Numbered from the stretch's first letter, positions 17,010 through 26,632 are shown. The stretch: 37,074 nt of DNA from Chryseobacterium gleum (GCA_945869405.1 CAMBPD010000006.1:1-37074); one strand, 5' to 3'. Program-made: numbers and translations. Notes: a model not told the origin generated them from the sequence alone.

Positions 17010-20000
17010 ATGCCATTCAACAAAATCTTTATAGTGTGTGCCTTGATGCTTTGTGCATCAATGGGTATTGCTCAGAAATTTGACAAATTCACTCGCTCGG
17101 AGGTCGCCTGTGCAGAGCAGCTCCTCGACCTCTTCGAGTCGGCGCGTCAAGATCGGGGCAAAGAAATCATCGAAGGACAATTTGGACCTGTATGGCTGCA
17201 GGCCTCTTCCTTCACACCCGAACAGCGCGAGCAGGTGTACTCAATGCTCGATGCATTATTGAAAAACAAGAACAAGGTCTTCCCCGATTTTCATGAATAC
17301 ATCAAAGCGCTCACGGCTTTTCCAACCTCGGGTAAAACAACTGCTGATTTCATGCAATGGCACGACGTTCTGATGCGAGTAATTGTAGACAAAAAAAACA
17401 AGAAGTTCACCTCTGAACTACTGGAATGCTCTGCGTTACTTTTTCGAGACCACAGTTTTTTTCAAAACGAAGTTATTCATTGGCAAAGCAGCACAAACGA
17501 TTTTCACTTTGAGTTCGACTCGTTACCAGCCATTGTCTTCAACACCATGAACTTGCGTTGCTACAGCAAAGGCGATAGCAGTATCATTTTCAATACCTCG
17601 GGTGTCTACTTTCCGGGCAACCAACGTTTCATAGGAAAGTCTGGTAAAGTGACCTGGGAACGCGCTGGTTTTGATGCTACAAAAACCTATGCTGAGCTTG
17701 CCGATTATTTCATTCGAGTGAAAAGCAGCACATACAGTGCTGACTCGGTAATCTTCCATACCGATTTTTTTCAGCAAGCATTGCAAGGCCGACTCACAGA
17801 TAAAATTCTTGCCGACAAAAGCACCGAAACCGCTACCTACCCTCGTTTCGAGTCTTATTTCAAGCGACTTCAGATACAGAACATCGATAAAAACATGGAC
17901 TACGATGGTGGTTTTACCATGGCAGGCACACAACTCATTGGCAGTGGTTCGCCCGAAGAACCAGCGACCATAACGATTTACCGCGACAACAAAAAATTCT
18001 TCACCGCCCAAAGCCTTGAGTTTGCCATCAAGCCAGACCGCATCAACACGGCACATGCACGCATCTTATTTGTAATAGACGAAGATTCCATCACGCACCC
18101 CGACATCAACTTCTCTTACGATCGCAAGGCACGTCGACTCGTTTTATTAAGAAGTGATGAGGGCATTTCTAAGTCGCCCTTCCAAAACACTTACCACAAT
18201 GTGGACATGTATTTTGAAGCACTCACATGGAATATGGATGACCCAACGCTGAAAATGGGGGCTCTCGAAGGGGGCATGCAACGCTACGCTGCTTTTGAAT
18301 CGAATACCTATTTCAAGAAAAAGCGTTACGATGCCATGATGGGGATATCCTTTTCCCACCCTTTGTACGAATTAAAACAGTATGCAGATCATGTCAAAAG
18401 CAATGCATTCTCGGCGCACGAGTTGGCTGTATACCACAAATACAGCGAAGAGCAAGTAAACACCATTCTCATTGACTTAAACAACAAAGGCTTCATCGAT
18501 TATGACGTTAATACGCACGACATTCTAGTGCGTCCCAAGTTGTATTGGTACATCGAAAACAACATCGGTAAACGGGACTACGATGTCTTACAATTCAGCA
18601 CGCAAGTTGAGTCGGGGCACAACGGACAACTCAGTCTGCTCAACTATGACCTTATGCTGAAGGGGGTCGACAATTTTCAGCTATCCGATTCACAGCAGGT
18701 GAACATCATTCCACTCAATAAAGAGGTCGTGCTGAAGAAGAACCGTGACTTCATTTTTGGAGGGCGTGTCAACGCGGGTAACTTCGAATTCAACGGACCA
18801 GAGTATTTCTTTTCGTATGAAAAGTTTCAGCTCGACTTAATTCAGGTCGACTCATGCCGCATTTATGTTGAGGATGAATCTGTAGAGCGTAACCAATTCG
18901 GGCAACTGCAAAAAACCCGTGTCAAGAGTGTCATTCGAGATGTGTCGGGCTACCTCAAAGTAGATGCCCCCACCAACAAAGGAGGCTTCCATAGTCGCAC
19001 CTATCCGCAATACCCAATTTTCACTTGCACAAAAACATCTTTTGTTTACTGGAGCGACCCAGCCATTCAACAAGGTGTGTACAAAAAAGACAAGTTTTTT
19101 TATCAGTTACAGCCATTCACCATTGACTCTCTCGACAACTTCAGCAAGAAAGATCTGCGTTTTGAGGGCACGTTGGTGAGCGGAGGCATCTTCCCCGACA
19201 TCACTGAGCCCTTGGTGCTCATGGAAGACAACTCACTTGGTTTTACACGCAAAACGGGCGCCGACCTTCCCTCCTATGGCGGCAAAGCCAAGGTTACCGC
19301 TGAGTTGAAACTGGATTACTCCGGTTTGAAAGGCGGCGGCGACTTCAGCTACCTCACGGCTACGGCCTCTTCGAAAGAGTTTACTTTTTTGCCTGACTCC
19401 ATGCTTGGGCGCACCTACAAATTCAACAACCGTGAACTCACCGGAAAGGTTGAAGTGCCCAAGGCGCATAGCGACTCAACACTACTTGCTTTTCAAGCCA
19501 AACGCGACAACCTCGACATTTCAAGTATCGACAAGCCTATCGATTTCTTCAACGATGAGGCGAATCTAACGGGCACATTGCACCTCAAGCCAACGGGCAT
19601 GACGGGAAATGGATACATGGATTTCAGCGGGGCGAAACTCACCTCTGATCTCATGAAGTACTCGCGTAGGAAAATCCTTTCCGATACATCTTCCTTCCAA
19701 ATGCGCGGTGTAGGCGAAGAGCTCGGTTCTGGGCTAGCCTTCAAAACAGACAATGTAAATGCCGATGTGGATTTCGACCGCCGAGATGGTATCTTCAAGA
19801 GCAACGGAGGCGAGACAAAGATTGAGTTCCCAACCAATCAGTACGTCTGTTACATGGACCAGTTTACATGGTATATGGATCGTGATGAGCTCGATCTTTC
19901 TTCCAATCGCAAACCCACAGGCGACGACCTCATGATTGATACATCAGAAGACTCTAAACGATCCAATTTTTATTCTATAGCCGAAGGGCAAGACTCGTTA

Positions 20001-21485
20001 AACTTTCTTTCCCCTAAAGCCAAATTTGATTTAAGGCATGGTAAGCTTTATTGCCAAAAAATCAAGTACATCATTGTGGCTGACTCAAAAATAACTCCTG
20101 ACTCGGGCAAGGTTACCATTGAGCGCTTTGCGAATATGCTTCCCCTTAAACGCTCGCAAATTTTGAGCAACTATGTGACGCAGTACCATCAGATATACAA
20201 TGCTGACATTAAGATAAAAGGTCGACGCGAATACAACGCATCGGGCGACATTACCTATGTAGACGAGCAAAAGAAAGAACAGGTCATTCACATGGAAGAC
20301 ATACAAGTAGACACTTCCTATCAAAGCGTTGGTAAGGGTAAGATAGCAGAGGGCTCGCAGTTTTTCTTGTCGCCAGCCTTCGAATACTACGGAGAGTTTG
20401 AGATGCAAGCCAACAATCGTTACCTCATTTTTGATGGTGGGGCGCGCCTACTGCACAACTGTGATTTGATGCCCGCGACCTACTTCAAGTTCCGTTCGGA
20501 AATTAATCCGGAAGAAATTTACATACCCGTTGACTCTTCTCTTCGCGACATGACCATGACCAAACTTGGCGTTGGTGTAATGATCACAGGCGATTCGCCC
20601 ATGACGGTTTACCCGGCATTCTTGAGCGACATAAGGGAGAAAAGCGACCGCTCCATCATACAAGCGGAAGGTTTCTTGACGCACGAGAAATCGACCGGAC
20701 GCTACCTCATAGGCCCGAAGGATAAGATTAAGCAACCCAAACTTCCTGGAAACCTGCTCGCATTGAATACTTCGAATTGCGAGATGAATGGCGATGGACG
20801 GATGGACTTTAATGTGGATTATGGTGTAATGAAATTCACCAACGTTGGGGATGTGTTCTACCGCACCAAGGAAGACGCCATAAGCACAAGTGGTGTATCG
20901 GTCATAAACTTCCCTATCGATGAGAGTTCATTGAAGAACATCTATGAGCAAATTGAAAAATGGCCAACCCTTCAACCGGTCGACATCACCCGTACGAAGT
21001 ATGAAAAAAGTTTGGTGGAAATACTTGGGACAGAGAAGTCGGATAAACTTGTTTCGGAACTTGGTCTGAGCGGACAAATGAAGAAGATTCCCGACGAGCT
21101 ATTGGCAACCTTCTACCTGGCCGATGTGAAGTTCAAGTGGAACCCCATCGATGAGACTTTCCAAAGCCAAGGACTCATTGGTATTGCTAGCATCGATAAG
21201 AAGCAGCTGTTCAAATACGTGAAAGGCAAAATTGAAATCGAAAAGAAACGCGGTGCAGATGTGCTACGCATGTATATAGAACTAGACCCAACCATATGGT
21301 ATTATTTCGAATACAAACTTGGCATCATGAGCATTTTAAGTAGCGACAAAGAATTCGGTGCAAAAATGAGCGAGATAAAAGACGACAAGCGCCGCTTCGA
21401 TGAAGGGCGCAACAAGTACGCCTACCTATTCATCAACAACAAAAAGAAGCGCGACGATTTTGTAGCTCGATTCTCCGACTTGTAA
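17010..21485 (+). CDS. Very large exported beta-rich protein of unknown function (1491 residues)
   Basis: Start at ATG 17010 is chosen because it opens a clear signal peptide (NKIFIVCALMLCASMGIAQ, cleavage after about A21); the earlier in-frame start at 16881 adds 43 unrelated residues. The rest has no membrane helices. An N-terminal helical part (to about 150) is followed by long beta-strand runs with DS, DT and G-rich turns. A compact helical insert (about 467-512: FSAHELAVYHKYSEEQVN..., NNKGFIDYD) looks like a winged-helix-type fold. The second half (about 750-1300) repeats strands such as LTGTLHLKPTGMTGNGYMDF, which resemble AsmA/OstA-like beta structures involved in envelope lipid transport, though this is a guess. 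It is a single-gene unit ended by a strong terminator. I recognise it only as a Bacteroidota-type conserved hypothetical. Confidence 0.8.
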   Translation: MPFNKIFIVCALMLCASMGIAQKFDKFTRSEVACAEQLLDLFESARQDRGKEIIEGQFGPVWLQASSFTPEQREQVYSMLDALLKNKNKVFPDFHEYIKALTAFPTSGKTTADFMQWHDVLMRVIVDKKNKKFTSELLECSALLFRDHSFFQNEVIHWQSSTNDFHFEFDSLPAIVFNTMNLRCYSKGDSSIIFNTSGVYFPGNQRFIGKSGKVTWERAGFDATKTYAELADYFIRVKSSTYSADSVIFHTDFFQQALQGRLTDKILADKSTETATYPRFESYFKRLQIQNIDKNMDYDGGFTMAGTQLIGSGSPEEPATITIYRDNKKFFTAQSLEFAIKPDRINTAHARILFVIDEDSITHPDINFSYDRKARRLVLLRSDEGISKSPFQNTYHNVDMYFEALTWNMDDPTLKMGALEGGMQRYAAFESNTYFKKKRYDAMMGISFSHPLYELKQYADHVKSNAFSAHELAVYHKYSEEQVNTILIDLNNKGFIDYDVNTHDILVRPKLYWYIENNIGKRDYDVLQFSTQVESGHNGQLSLLNYDLMLKGVDNFQLSDSQQVNIIPLNKEVVLKKNRDFIFGGRVNAGNFEFNGPEYFFSYEKFQLDLIQVDSCRIYVEDESVERNQFGQLQKTRVKSVIRDVSGYLKVDAPTNKGGFHSRTYPQYPIFTCTKTSFVYWSDPAIQQGVYKKDKFFYQLQPFTIDSLDNFSKKDLRFEGTLVSGGIFPDITEPLVLMEDNSLGFTRKTGADLPSYGGKAKVTAELKLDYSGLKGGGDFSYLTATASSKEFTFLPDSMLGRTYKFNNRELTGKVEVPKAHSDSTLLAFQAKRDNLDISSIDKPIDFFNDEANLTGTLHLKPTGMTGNGYMDFSGAKLTSDLMKYSRRKILSDTSSFQMRGVGEELGSGLAFKTDNVNADVDFDRRDGIFKSNGGETKIEFPTNQYVCYMDQFTWYMDRDELDLSSNRKPTGDDLMIDTSEDSKRSNFYSIAEGQDSLNFLSPKAKFDLRHGKLYCQKIKYIIVADSKITPDSGKVTIERFANMLPLKRSQILSNYVTQYHQIYNADIKIKGRREYNASGDITYVDEQKKEQVIHMEDIQVDTSYQSVGKGKIAEGSQFFLSPAFEYYGEFEMQANNRYLIFDGGARLLHNCDLMPATYFKFRSEINPEEIYIPVDSSLRDMTMTKLGVGVMITGDSPMTVYPAFLSDIREKSDRSIIQAEGFLTHEKSTGRYLIGPKDKIKQPKLPGNLLALNTSNCEMNGDGRMDFNVDYGVMKFTNVGDVFYRTKEDAISTSGVSVINFPIDESSLKNIYEQIEKWPTLQPVDITRTKYEKSLVEILGTEKSDKLVSELGLSGQMKKIPDELLATFYLADVKFKWNPIDETFQSQGLIGIASIDKKQLFKYVKGKIEIEKKRGADVLRMYIELDPTIWYYFEYKLGIMSILSSDKEFGAKMSEIKDDKRRFDEGRNKYAYLFINNKKKRDDFVARFSDL

Positions 21486-21505
21486 AGGGAACCCGAATGG
21501 TCTTA

Positions 21506-21536
21506 GGACAGGTTTCGCAAACCTGTCCATTTTTTT
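21506..21536 (+). terminator. Rho-independent terminator of the large-protein gene
   Basis: Stem GGACAGGTTT / AAACCTGTCC with a short CGC loop, followed by A and a run of seven T, 20 nt after the stop. Confidence 0.92.
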
Positions 21537-21592
21537 GTAACCTTTAGTTCTTAGCTCCCGTTCAAAGACCACATACCTAAACACTACAAGAC

Positions 21593-21790
21593 ATGAAAGC
21601 GAACGACAGAAAAGATGCTCAGTTGAACCAAGTGGCCGATTTGATGAACACACTCGCCGATATGCAACTGAAAATGTCGCGAGTGAAATCGATGTTTCCG
21701 AACTATCACCAGCAACTACAACATACATACAATCAAATCGTCACTCAAGCAAGACACAATAAAGTGTTGCCACCTTGGATGACAGCCTGA
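21593..21790 (+). CDS. Small helical hypothetical protein
   Basis: 65 residues, not recognised. Nearly all of it is predicted helix, with regularly spaced Leu/Met (LMNTLADMQLKMSRVKSMF) and a Gln-rich second helix, ending in PPWMTA. It is charged and soluble, without a signal peptide. It stands alone between two strong terminators (21506-21536 and 21834-21859), which supports a real, separately transcribed gene. No clear -7 element was found; the nearest match (TAACCTTTAG at about 21538-21547) is imperfect. Confidence 0.6.
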   Translation: MKANDRKDAQLNQVADLMNTLADMQLKMSRVKSMFPNYHQQLQHTYNQIVTQARHNKVLPPWMTA

Positions 21791-21833
21791 TTGAACCGTC
21801 TTACACTGATAAACTAAAGTCTATATTGAAAGA

Positions 21834-21859
21834 CCCCGACAATTGTGTCGGGGTTTTTT
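21834..21859 (+). terminator. Rho-independent terminator
   Basis: Perfect stem CCCCGACA / TGTCGGGG with ATTG loop and six T. It ends the 65-residue gene and faces the end of fdhD; on the minus strand the U-run is weak. Confidence 0.92.
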
Positions 21860-21864
21860 CATAA

Positions 21865-22647
21865 CTAACTGTAACGTGTACTGCGCCCCTCTCGACAAAA
21901 GCCGTAGAGTGTAATCCCCAATTCCTTACAAAAATCAACCGCCAATGAAGATGGTGCGGAGACCGCCAACAGATTGGGCACACCTGCGGCGAAACACTTC
22001 ACTACAATTTCATAGGACACGCGCCCACTCACCAACAAAAACTGACCCTCACTCAGAGAGTTCTTGTTGAGCAGCGCGCCGATTGCCTTGTCTACCGCAT
22101 TGTGACGTCCGATATCTTCGCGTAGCACCAACATTTCGTATTCCTTACTGAAAATCGCCGCCGCATGGCTGCCTCCGCCAGAGAGATATGCGCCCTGCTT
22201 TTCCTTCATTGCGGCAAACATGCTCGTGGCGGCAGCCACATCGAGCGGCGAAGCAAGGATAGCCAATCGCCCCGCGGGCATAACCAACTCGGTCTTGCCG
22301 CAAATTCCGCAGCTCGCCACTGAGAGCAGACTGCGTTTATTCAGTTGAATAGATTGCATGTCGACCTCTTCTCCCACCACGTTCACCACAGAAATATATC
22401 CACGCGTATCGCGCTCAATGACCTCCATGTCTATGTGCCCATGTTTCTTGCGAACAACACCTTCTGTGTATAATAGCCCGCGCACCAAATCGGCTTCATC
22501 AGCAGGGGTATGCATAGTGAGTGTAAATGCCTCTCCAGCGATGTGGATGGCCAGTGGATGCTCCAATGTGAGTTCATCGCGCACCTTTTGCGATGAATCG
22601 CAAGTAAGCTTCACCCCTTCATAATATCGTGTACCAGTGGAGCTCAT
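21865..22647 (-). CDS. fdhD: Formate dehydrogenase accessory sulfurtransferase FdhD
   Basis: 260 residues from ATG 22647, which overlaps the last base of the symporter stop; a longer frame to 22689 runs inside the symporter gene. FdhD hallmarks: DELTLEHPLAIHIAGEAFTLTMHTP, DLVRGLLYTEGVV, the conserved C113-GI-C116 pair in SVASCGICGK, GGGSHAAAIF, LREDIGRHNAVDKAIG and VSGRVSYEIVVKC. FdhD takes sulfur from a cysteine desulfurase and passes it to the molybdenum cofactor of formate dehydrogenase through the paired Cys. No formate dehydrogenase or molybdopterin genes are in the window. Placement behind an amino-acid symporter is presumably just operon membership. Confidence 0.95.
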   Translation of the reverse strand: MSSTGTRYYEGVKLTCDSSQKVRDELTLEHPLAIHIAGEAFTLTMHTPADEADLVRGLLYTEGVVRKKHGHIDMEVIERDTRGYISVVNVVGEEVDMQSIQLNKRSLLSVASCGICGKTELVMPAGRLAILASPLDVAAATSMFAAMKEKQGAYLSGGGSHAAAIFSKEYEMLVLREDIGRHNAVDKAIGALLNKNSLSEGQFLLVSGRVSYEIVVKCFAAGVPNLLAVSAPSSLAVDFCKELGITLYGFCREGRSTRYS

Positions 22648-24464
22648 TATTTGTATCGGACGAGCTTGCCAGTCTTCAAATCGGACCAATAGGCTTTAAG
22701 ATCGGTTTTTACTTCTTTACTCATGATGAGCAGTCCAATGATATTGGGAAATGCCATACCCAAAATCATCATATCGCTGAAGTCTACTACAGCTCCCAAA
22801 CCAGCAACAGTTCCTATGACTGTGCACACCATGAAAACGATATTGAATGATTGCTTAATCCAGTTCTTTTCACCAAACAGATAGGCCCACGATTTCATGC
22901 CGTAGTAGCTCCAAGAAATCATCGTAGCGAATGCGAATAGAATAATGGCAAACATCAACACCCAATCGAACCACGGAAAAACACTAGTGAATGCTGCGTT
23001 GGTGAGTGTTGACCCTGTGAGGCCTTGTGGGTCGGCTGCATAACCAGTGAAGACAAGAACTAAAGCCGTCATCGTGCATACAATCACCGTATCAATAAAC
23101 GGCTCTAGGAGCGACACCAAACCTTCGCTGATGGGACGATCGGTTTTGCTTGCGCTATGCGCAATACTGGCCGAGCCTATGCCAGCCTCATTGCTAAAGC
23201 TTGCGCGTCGAAAGCCCATCATCATCACACCGATAAAGCCACCTTTCATAGCATCTGGGTGAAACGCCCCGTTCCATATCTGCGTAAAGGCAGCACCGAT
23301 ATTGCCCACATTGGCGCCAATAATTAGCAATGAAAACAAACAGTAAACGACCACCATGAACGGCACTATTTTATCCGTTACACGAGCGATACTCTTGATG
23401 CCTCCCATGATTACCAGACCAACGGCTACCGCCATAATGATCCCGAAAGTGAGCGATGATATACTATTGGCGCCCATGGTTTGTGCAACTTGCGCATAGG
23501 CCTGGTTGGCTTGTATCATGTTACCTCCACCCAACGTTCCACCAACGCACATAATCGCAAACAAAATTGCCAAGAACTTGCCCAACCCCTTCATGTTGCG
23601 CAGTGCAAGTCCTTTCGAGAGATAATACATAGGGCCTCCGCTTACTTCCCCGTTGGAATCTATTACTCGATATTTCACTCCCAACGTGCACTCGATAAAC
23701 TTACTGCTCATGCCCACGAGGCCAGCCACAATCATCCAAAATGTTGCTCCCGGACCACCAACAGCAATAGCCACGGCAACCAACGAAATGTTGCCCAGGC
23801 CAAGGGTTCCGCTGAGCGCAGCCGTAAGTGCCTGGAACTGCGAAACCTCACCACGATCTTCTGGCCGAGCATACCTTCCGCGCGTTATGTCTAATGCATG
23901 TCTAAATCCACGCACACTTATAAAACCAAAATAAAACGTAAACCAAGTGGCTGCCGCAATGAGAAGCACAACCACCAACCAACAATCTTGCGTGACAGGA
24001 TCGCCGTTGGGATAGAGTACAGCTCGACCGCTCGCGTCGTACACCACAGGATCATAAATTCCGCAAGCTGCAAAAGGATCCCACAGCAACACCAAAGCCA
24101 GTGCGTCGACCAACGGCGTAAAGCCACAGTTGAGTTTTTCCTCCAGAGATTTGGCGGGCACCATCACCTTGGTTTCCGATCGCAGCCCAATCACATCCGT
24201 TACCGTTAGGGTGTAATCCGTGCCCTCTAGCATAGCAGAACAGACCTCACTTTGAAGCGGTATGTCGCGCTTCGACCATTGAAAGGTGTATGGCGGAGTA
24301 CCTCCGTGCACGACGACAGCGCAAGAGGCGTCGCCTATTTCATCTGTCGGATTGCTTATCGAAACAGCTACCTGAAGCTGTCCATGGGCAAATGGAATGA
24401 AAACGAAAACCAGAAAAACCACAAGAGAACTTGCGCGGAGAAAGCGAGTTAAAAATGAAATCAT
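22647..24464 (-). CDS. AGCS family sodium/amino-acid symporter with exported N-terminal domain
   Basis: 605 residues, about 120 longer than usual AGCS carriers (sodium:alanine/glycine symporters). The transporter core begins near 160 and shows the signature SGTLGLGNI (218-226), GPGATFWM, GMSSKFIECTLGVKYR, GGPMYYLSKG, and FRRASFSNEAGIGSASIAHSA, with about ten membrane helices. It would take up small amino acids with sodium. The extra N-terminus has a signal-peptide-like segment (14-28) and a beta domain (about 32-103) with GGTPPYTFQWS and YTLTVTDVIG, the pattern of SprB/PKD-like repeats of Bacteroidota surface proteins. A second exposed segment (about 129-160, with Cys at 134 and 161) precedes the core. 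It is coupled to fdhD by a 1-bp overlap and follows the FISUMP lipoprotein gene by 43 nt. Confidence 0.88.
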   Translation of the reverse strand: MISFLTRFLRASSLVVFLVFVFIPFAHGQLQVAVSISNPTDEIGDASCAVVVHGGTPPYTFQWSKRDIPLQSEVCSAMLEGTDYTLTVTDVIGLRSETKVMVPAKSLEEKLNCGFTPLVDALALVLLWDPFAACGIYDPVVYDASGRAVLYPNGDPVTQDCWLVVVLLIAAATWFTFYFGFISVRGFRHALDITRGRYARPEDRGEVSQFQALTAALSGTLGLGNISLVAVAIAVGGPGATFWMIVAGLVGMSSKFIECTLGVKYRVIDSNGEVSGGPMYYLSKGLALRNMKGLGKFLAILFAIMCVGGTLGGGNMIQANQAYAQVAQTMGANSISSLTFGIIMAVAVGLVIMGGIKSIARVTDKIVPFMVVVYCLFSLLIIGANVGNIGAAFTQIWNGAFHPDAMKGGFIGVMMMGFRRASFSNEAGIGSASIAHSASKTDRPISEGLVSLLEPFIDTVIVCTMTALVLVFTGYAADPQGLTGSTLTNAAFTSVFPWFDWVLMFAIILFAFATMISWSYYGMKSWAYLFGEKNWIKQSFNIVFMVCTVIGTVAGLGAVVDFSDMMILGMAFPNIIGLLIMSKEVKTDLKAYWSDLKTGKLVRYK

Positions 24465-24507
24465 CTCTTTTTTGTTGCTATGTTAATGTGAGTACTACAG
24501 GAGAGTT

Positions 24508-26529
24508 TTAGTCGTGCAAGCAACGAACGGATAACCCTTGAGGACGATTTAAATCTTGATTGAATACCGAGTTAGAAAAGCTATACACCCCGCGAGTGAA
24601 GTAAGTATCATTTACTGTAAGCGATGATGTCCACCACACGGTGCCGTAAATCTGCGTCGGAAATGTGCCATCTAGATTGCGGAAACCCGCCGGCTGGGCC
24701 GAAAAACCGCTTACGTTGTTGGACACAACATTGTCGAAGGGCCAAAAACCATTTCCGTCGGCAATGGTGCCCGTTGTGCGCATGGCCGAAGCAGCGACAG
24801 AGGCACCACCGAGGGTTGTAATAAGTGTTTCCCATTCGGCATTGGTTGGCACATGCCAGCCCGTTGGGCAAATGTTGCGAGAATCTTCAGCCGCGAATCC
24901 GTTGTAGAGTTTTCCGAAAATCACACTATTGCCGGGGTTATTATTCCAATAGCACCAGGCAGGGAGAGTGGTTGATGCCCAAAGCGCATCATTAGGAACC
25001 TCGACAATGGGATCGCCATTGGAAAAGTGGATGACATTCAGGTTAGAAGCCATCCACTCCTGATCGCCGTTGATAACGGTTGGATAGTTATTCCCATCCA
25101 CATCGCTCACACCGCCACCCGGGGCGCCAATTGGAAAGCAATCCTCGCATACCACCGTTAGGGCCGACACACCGCTGCTCACATTTACATCGGTTAAAAA
25201 TCCATTGCCGGCGCTACCGTTATTGACACAATACGCCCTCAAACTATTCGTCCCTGTGCAGGTGGTAAGTTGAAAGGCACCACTCTGGACGAGGACCACA
25301 TCGTTGTCATTCAACCATACGTAGCCATTGCTCGGGCTTCCATTGCAGTCTTGCAATGTACCTTGAATGGTTGCTAAATAAGGCAGAGCATTAATCTCAA
25401 CCACTTGGGATATGTCGGCAGCAAATGGTCCAACAGTGGTGCTGTATACTTCCTGAAAACCTCCTGCGCATGGCAAGAGCACCTGCAAAACCATGGATTC
25501 ATTTAAAGGCACAAGACCTGTTATTTGCCCGTTGGAACCGGTTGTACCTGCAATAGTTCCTACTGTCGAACCCGTGAGCATAAGCAATGCATTGTCGAGC
25601 GGATAAAACCCAATGGGCAATTCGCTATAGTTCACAGTTACCGTGTAGTTTACCCCTAGAGTTTCCACATCAAAATTCCAGAAGGAAAAATGGGTTACCT
25701 GCCCCACATATTCGTTACCTATTCGCACAGCATCGCCTTCATACTGCCAAAAACTCGTGGCCTCGTTGAACGACCAGAGCGGAATACTGCTTGGCGCCAT
25801 GCCCTGCATTTCTGAAGGAATCGTGCAGCGCATTTCAACAGAAGTATTGGGTGCAAGCCGCAGTAGTTCACCGCTTTCGCTGCGTAGCTCAATGGCGGCC
25901 ATGCCAAATGACCGCAGCACCATCCAATCACTGTTGTGCCTACCTGTTAATGTGCCCGGCATCTCCATACTCACATCAAGCGCTGACGTGGCATCGATTG
26001 CATTTATGGCTACTTGAACTAAGCCAGCATAAACTCCATTCTCTTGCTCAATAGCATTGGGCGGGAAGTTTAATGTGAATGTTTCGAACTGCACACTCCC
26101 TCCATTGCTCGCCGAAAAACTACCCACTGCTGCGTTGGAAAGAAGTTCGACTACGACGCGGTTATTCCCATTATCTGTGGGAATCCATGTGCGCGAACCC
26201 TCAAAGAAACCCGTTTTCGTGATGCGCACGTAGGCACTTTTTTCATAACATACCAAGCCATCAAAAAGGAACAATCCCCTCTCATCTGACACGGTTTGCT
26301 GGCTGCTCCAACCGCCGTTCACTAGTGCCCCTGCGATAGGGTTGCCGTCTTCATCGCGCACAATGCCAACGACGTCCACGGAGAGCAATTCTCCAAGATC
26401 CAAGCTATCGGGCGACGGAAAAACAGTTTCATCGGCAGGGAGCACAAGACCAACGTCCTGATTATCTTTTTTACAGGCGTTCAAGGCCATTAACAGGGCC
26501 AAAAGCGTGCATTTCACGATAAGCTTCAT
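24508..26529 (-). CDS. Lipoprotein with carboxypeptidase-regulatory-like and FISUMP domains
   Basis: 673 residues from ATG 26529, which opens a lipoprotein signal with lipobox LNAC (C19). A -7-like element ends 5 nt before this start. Order of domains: a carboxypeptidase-regulatory-like domain (about 50-115: VVGIVRDEDGNPIAGALVNGG, RITKTGFFEGSRTW); a ZU5-like beta domain (GGSVQFETFTLNFPPNAI); further beta-sandwich parts; and a C-terminal Fibrobacter succinogenes major paralogous (FISUMP) domain from about 490 (DQEWMASNLNV, ICPTGWHVPTNAEWETLI, GFSAQPAGFRN, WWTSS, LSVRCLHD). Such proteins are surface-exposed and their exact role is unknown; adhesion or matrix functions are commonly supposed. It is the first gene of the leftward operon with the AGCS symporter and fdhD. 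Confidence 0.85.
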   Translation of the reverse strand: MKLIVKCTLLALLMALNACKKDNQDVGLVLPADETVFPSPDSLDLGELLSVDVVGIVRDEDGNPIAGALVNGGWSSQQTVSDERGLFLFDGLVCYEKSAYVRITKTGFFEGSRTWIPTDNGNNRVVVELLSNAAVGSFSASNGGSVQFETFTLNFPPNAIEQENGVYAGLVQVAINAIDATSALDVSMEMPGTLTGRHNSDWMVLRSFGMAAIELRSESGELLRLAPNTSVEMRCTIPSEMQGMAPSSIPLWSFNEATSFWQYEGDAVRIGNEYVGQVTHFSFWNFDVETLGVNYTVTVNYSELPIGFYPLDNALLMLTGSTVGTIAGTTGSNGQITGLVPLNESMVLQVLLPCAGGFQEVYSTTVGPFAADISQVVEINALPYLATIQGTLQDCNGSPSNGYVWLNDNDVVLVQSGAFQLTTCTGTNSLRAYCVNNGSAGNGFLTDVNVSSGVSALTVVCEDCFPIGAPGGGVSDVDGNNYPTVINGDQEWMASNLNVIHFSNGDPIVEVPNDALWASTTLPAWCYWNNNPGNSVIFGKLYNGFAAEDSRNICPTGWHVPTNAEWETLITTLGGASVAASAMRTTGTIADGNGFWPFDNVVSNNVSGFSAQPAGFRNLDGTFPTQIYGTVWWTSSLTVNDTYFTRGVYSFSNSVFNQDLNRPQGLSVRCLHD

Positions 26530-26534
26530 GAACA

Positions 26535-26542
26535 CGAAAGTA
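26535..26542 (-). promoter_or_regulatory. Predicted -7 promoter element (TACTTTCG, minus strand)
   Basis: On the minus strand TACTTTCG ends 5 nt before ATG 26529 of the FISUMP lipoprotein gene, again predicting an almost leaderless mRNA. It lies back to back with the rpsU promoter. Confidence 0.5.
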
Positions 26543-26580
26543 GTCGCGACCAGCAAACTCTTTCAGCATTGTGAAAAAAG

Positions 26581-26613
26581 TTTGGTTTCACCACAACATC
26601 CCTACTACATTTG
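26581..26613 (+). promoter_or_regulatory. Predicted rpsU promoter TTTG-N21-TACATTTG
   Basis: TTTG at 26581-26584 and TACATTTG at 26606-26613. The -7 element is 29 nt before ATG 26643, which leaves room for a leader containing the strong Shine-Dalgarno sequence. Confidence 0.75.
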
Positions 26614-26625
26614 CCATCCAAAATG

Positions 26626-26632
26626 AAGGAGG
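26626..26632 (+). promoter_or_regulatory. rpsU: Strong Shine-Dalgarno sequence (AAGGAGG) of rpsU
   Basis: AAGGAGG, 10 nt before ATG 26643. It is the only strong SD I noticed in front of a housekeeping gene in this window and it fixes the rpsU start. Confidence 0.85.
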
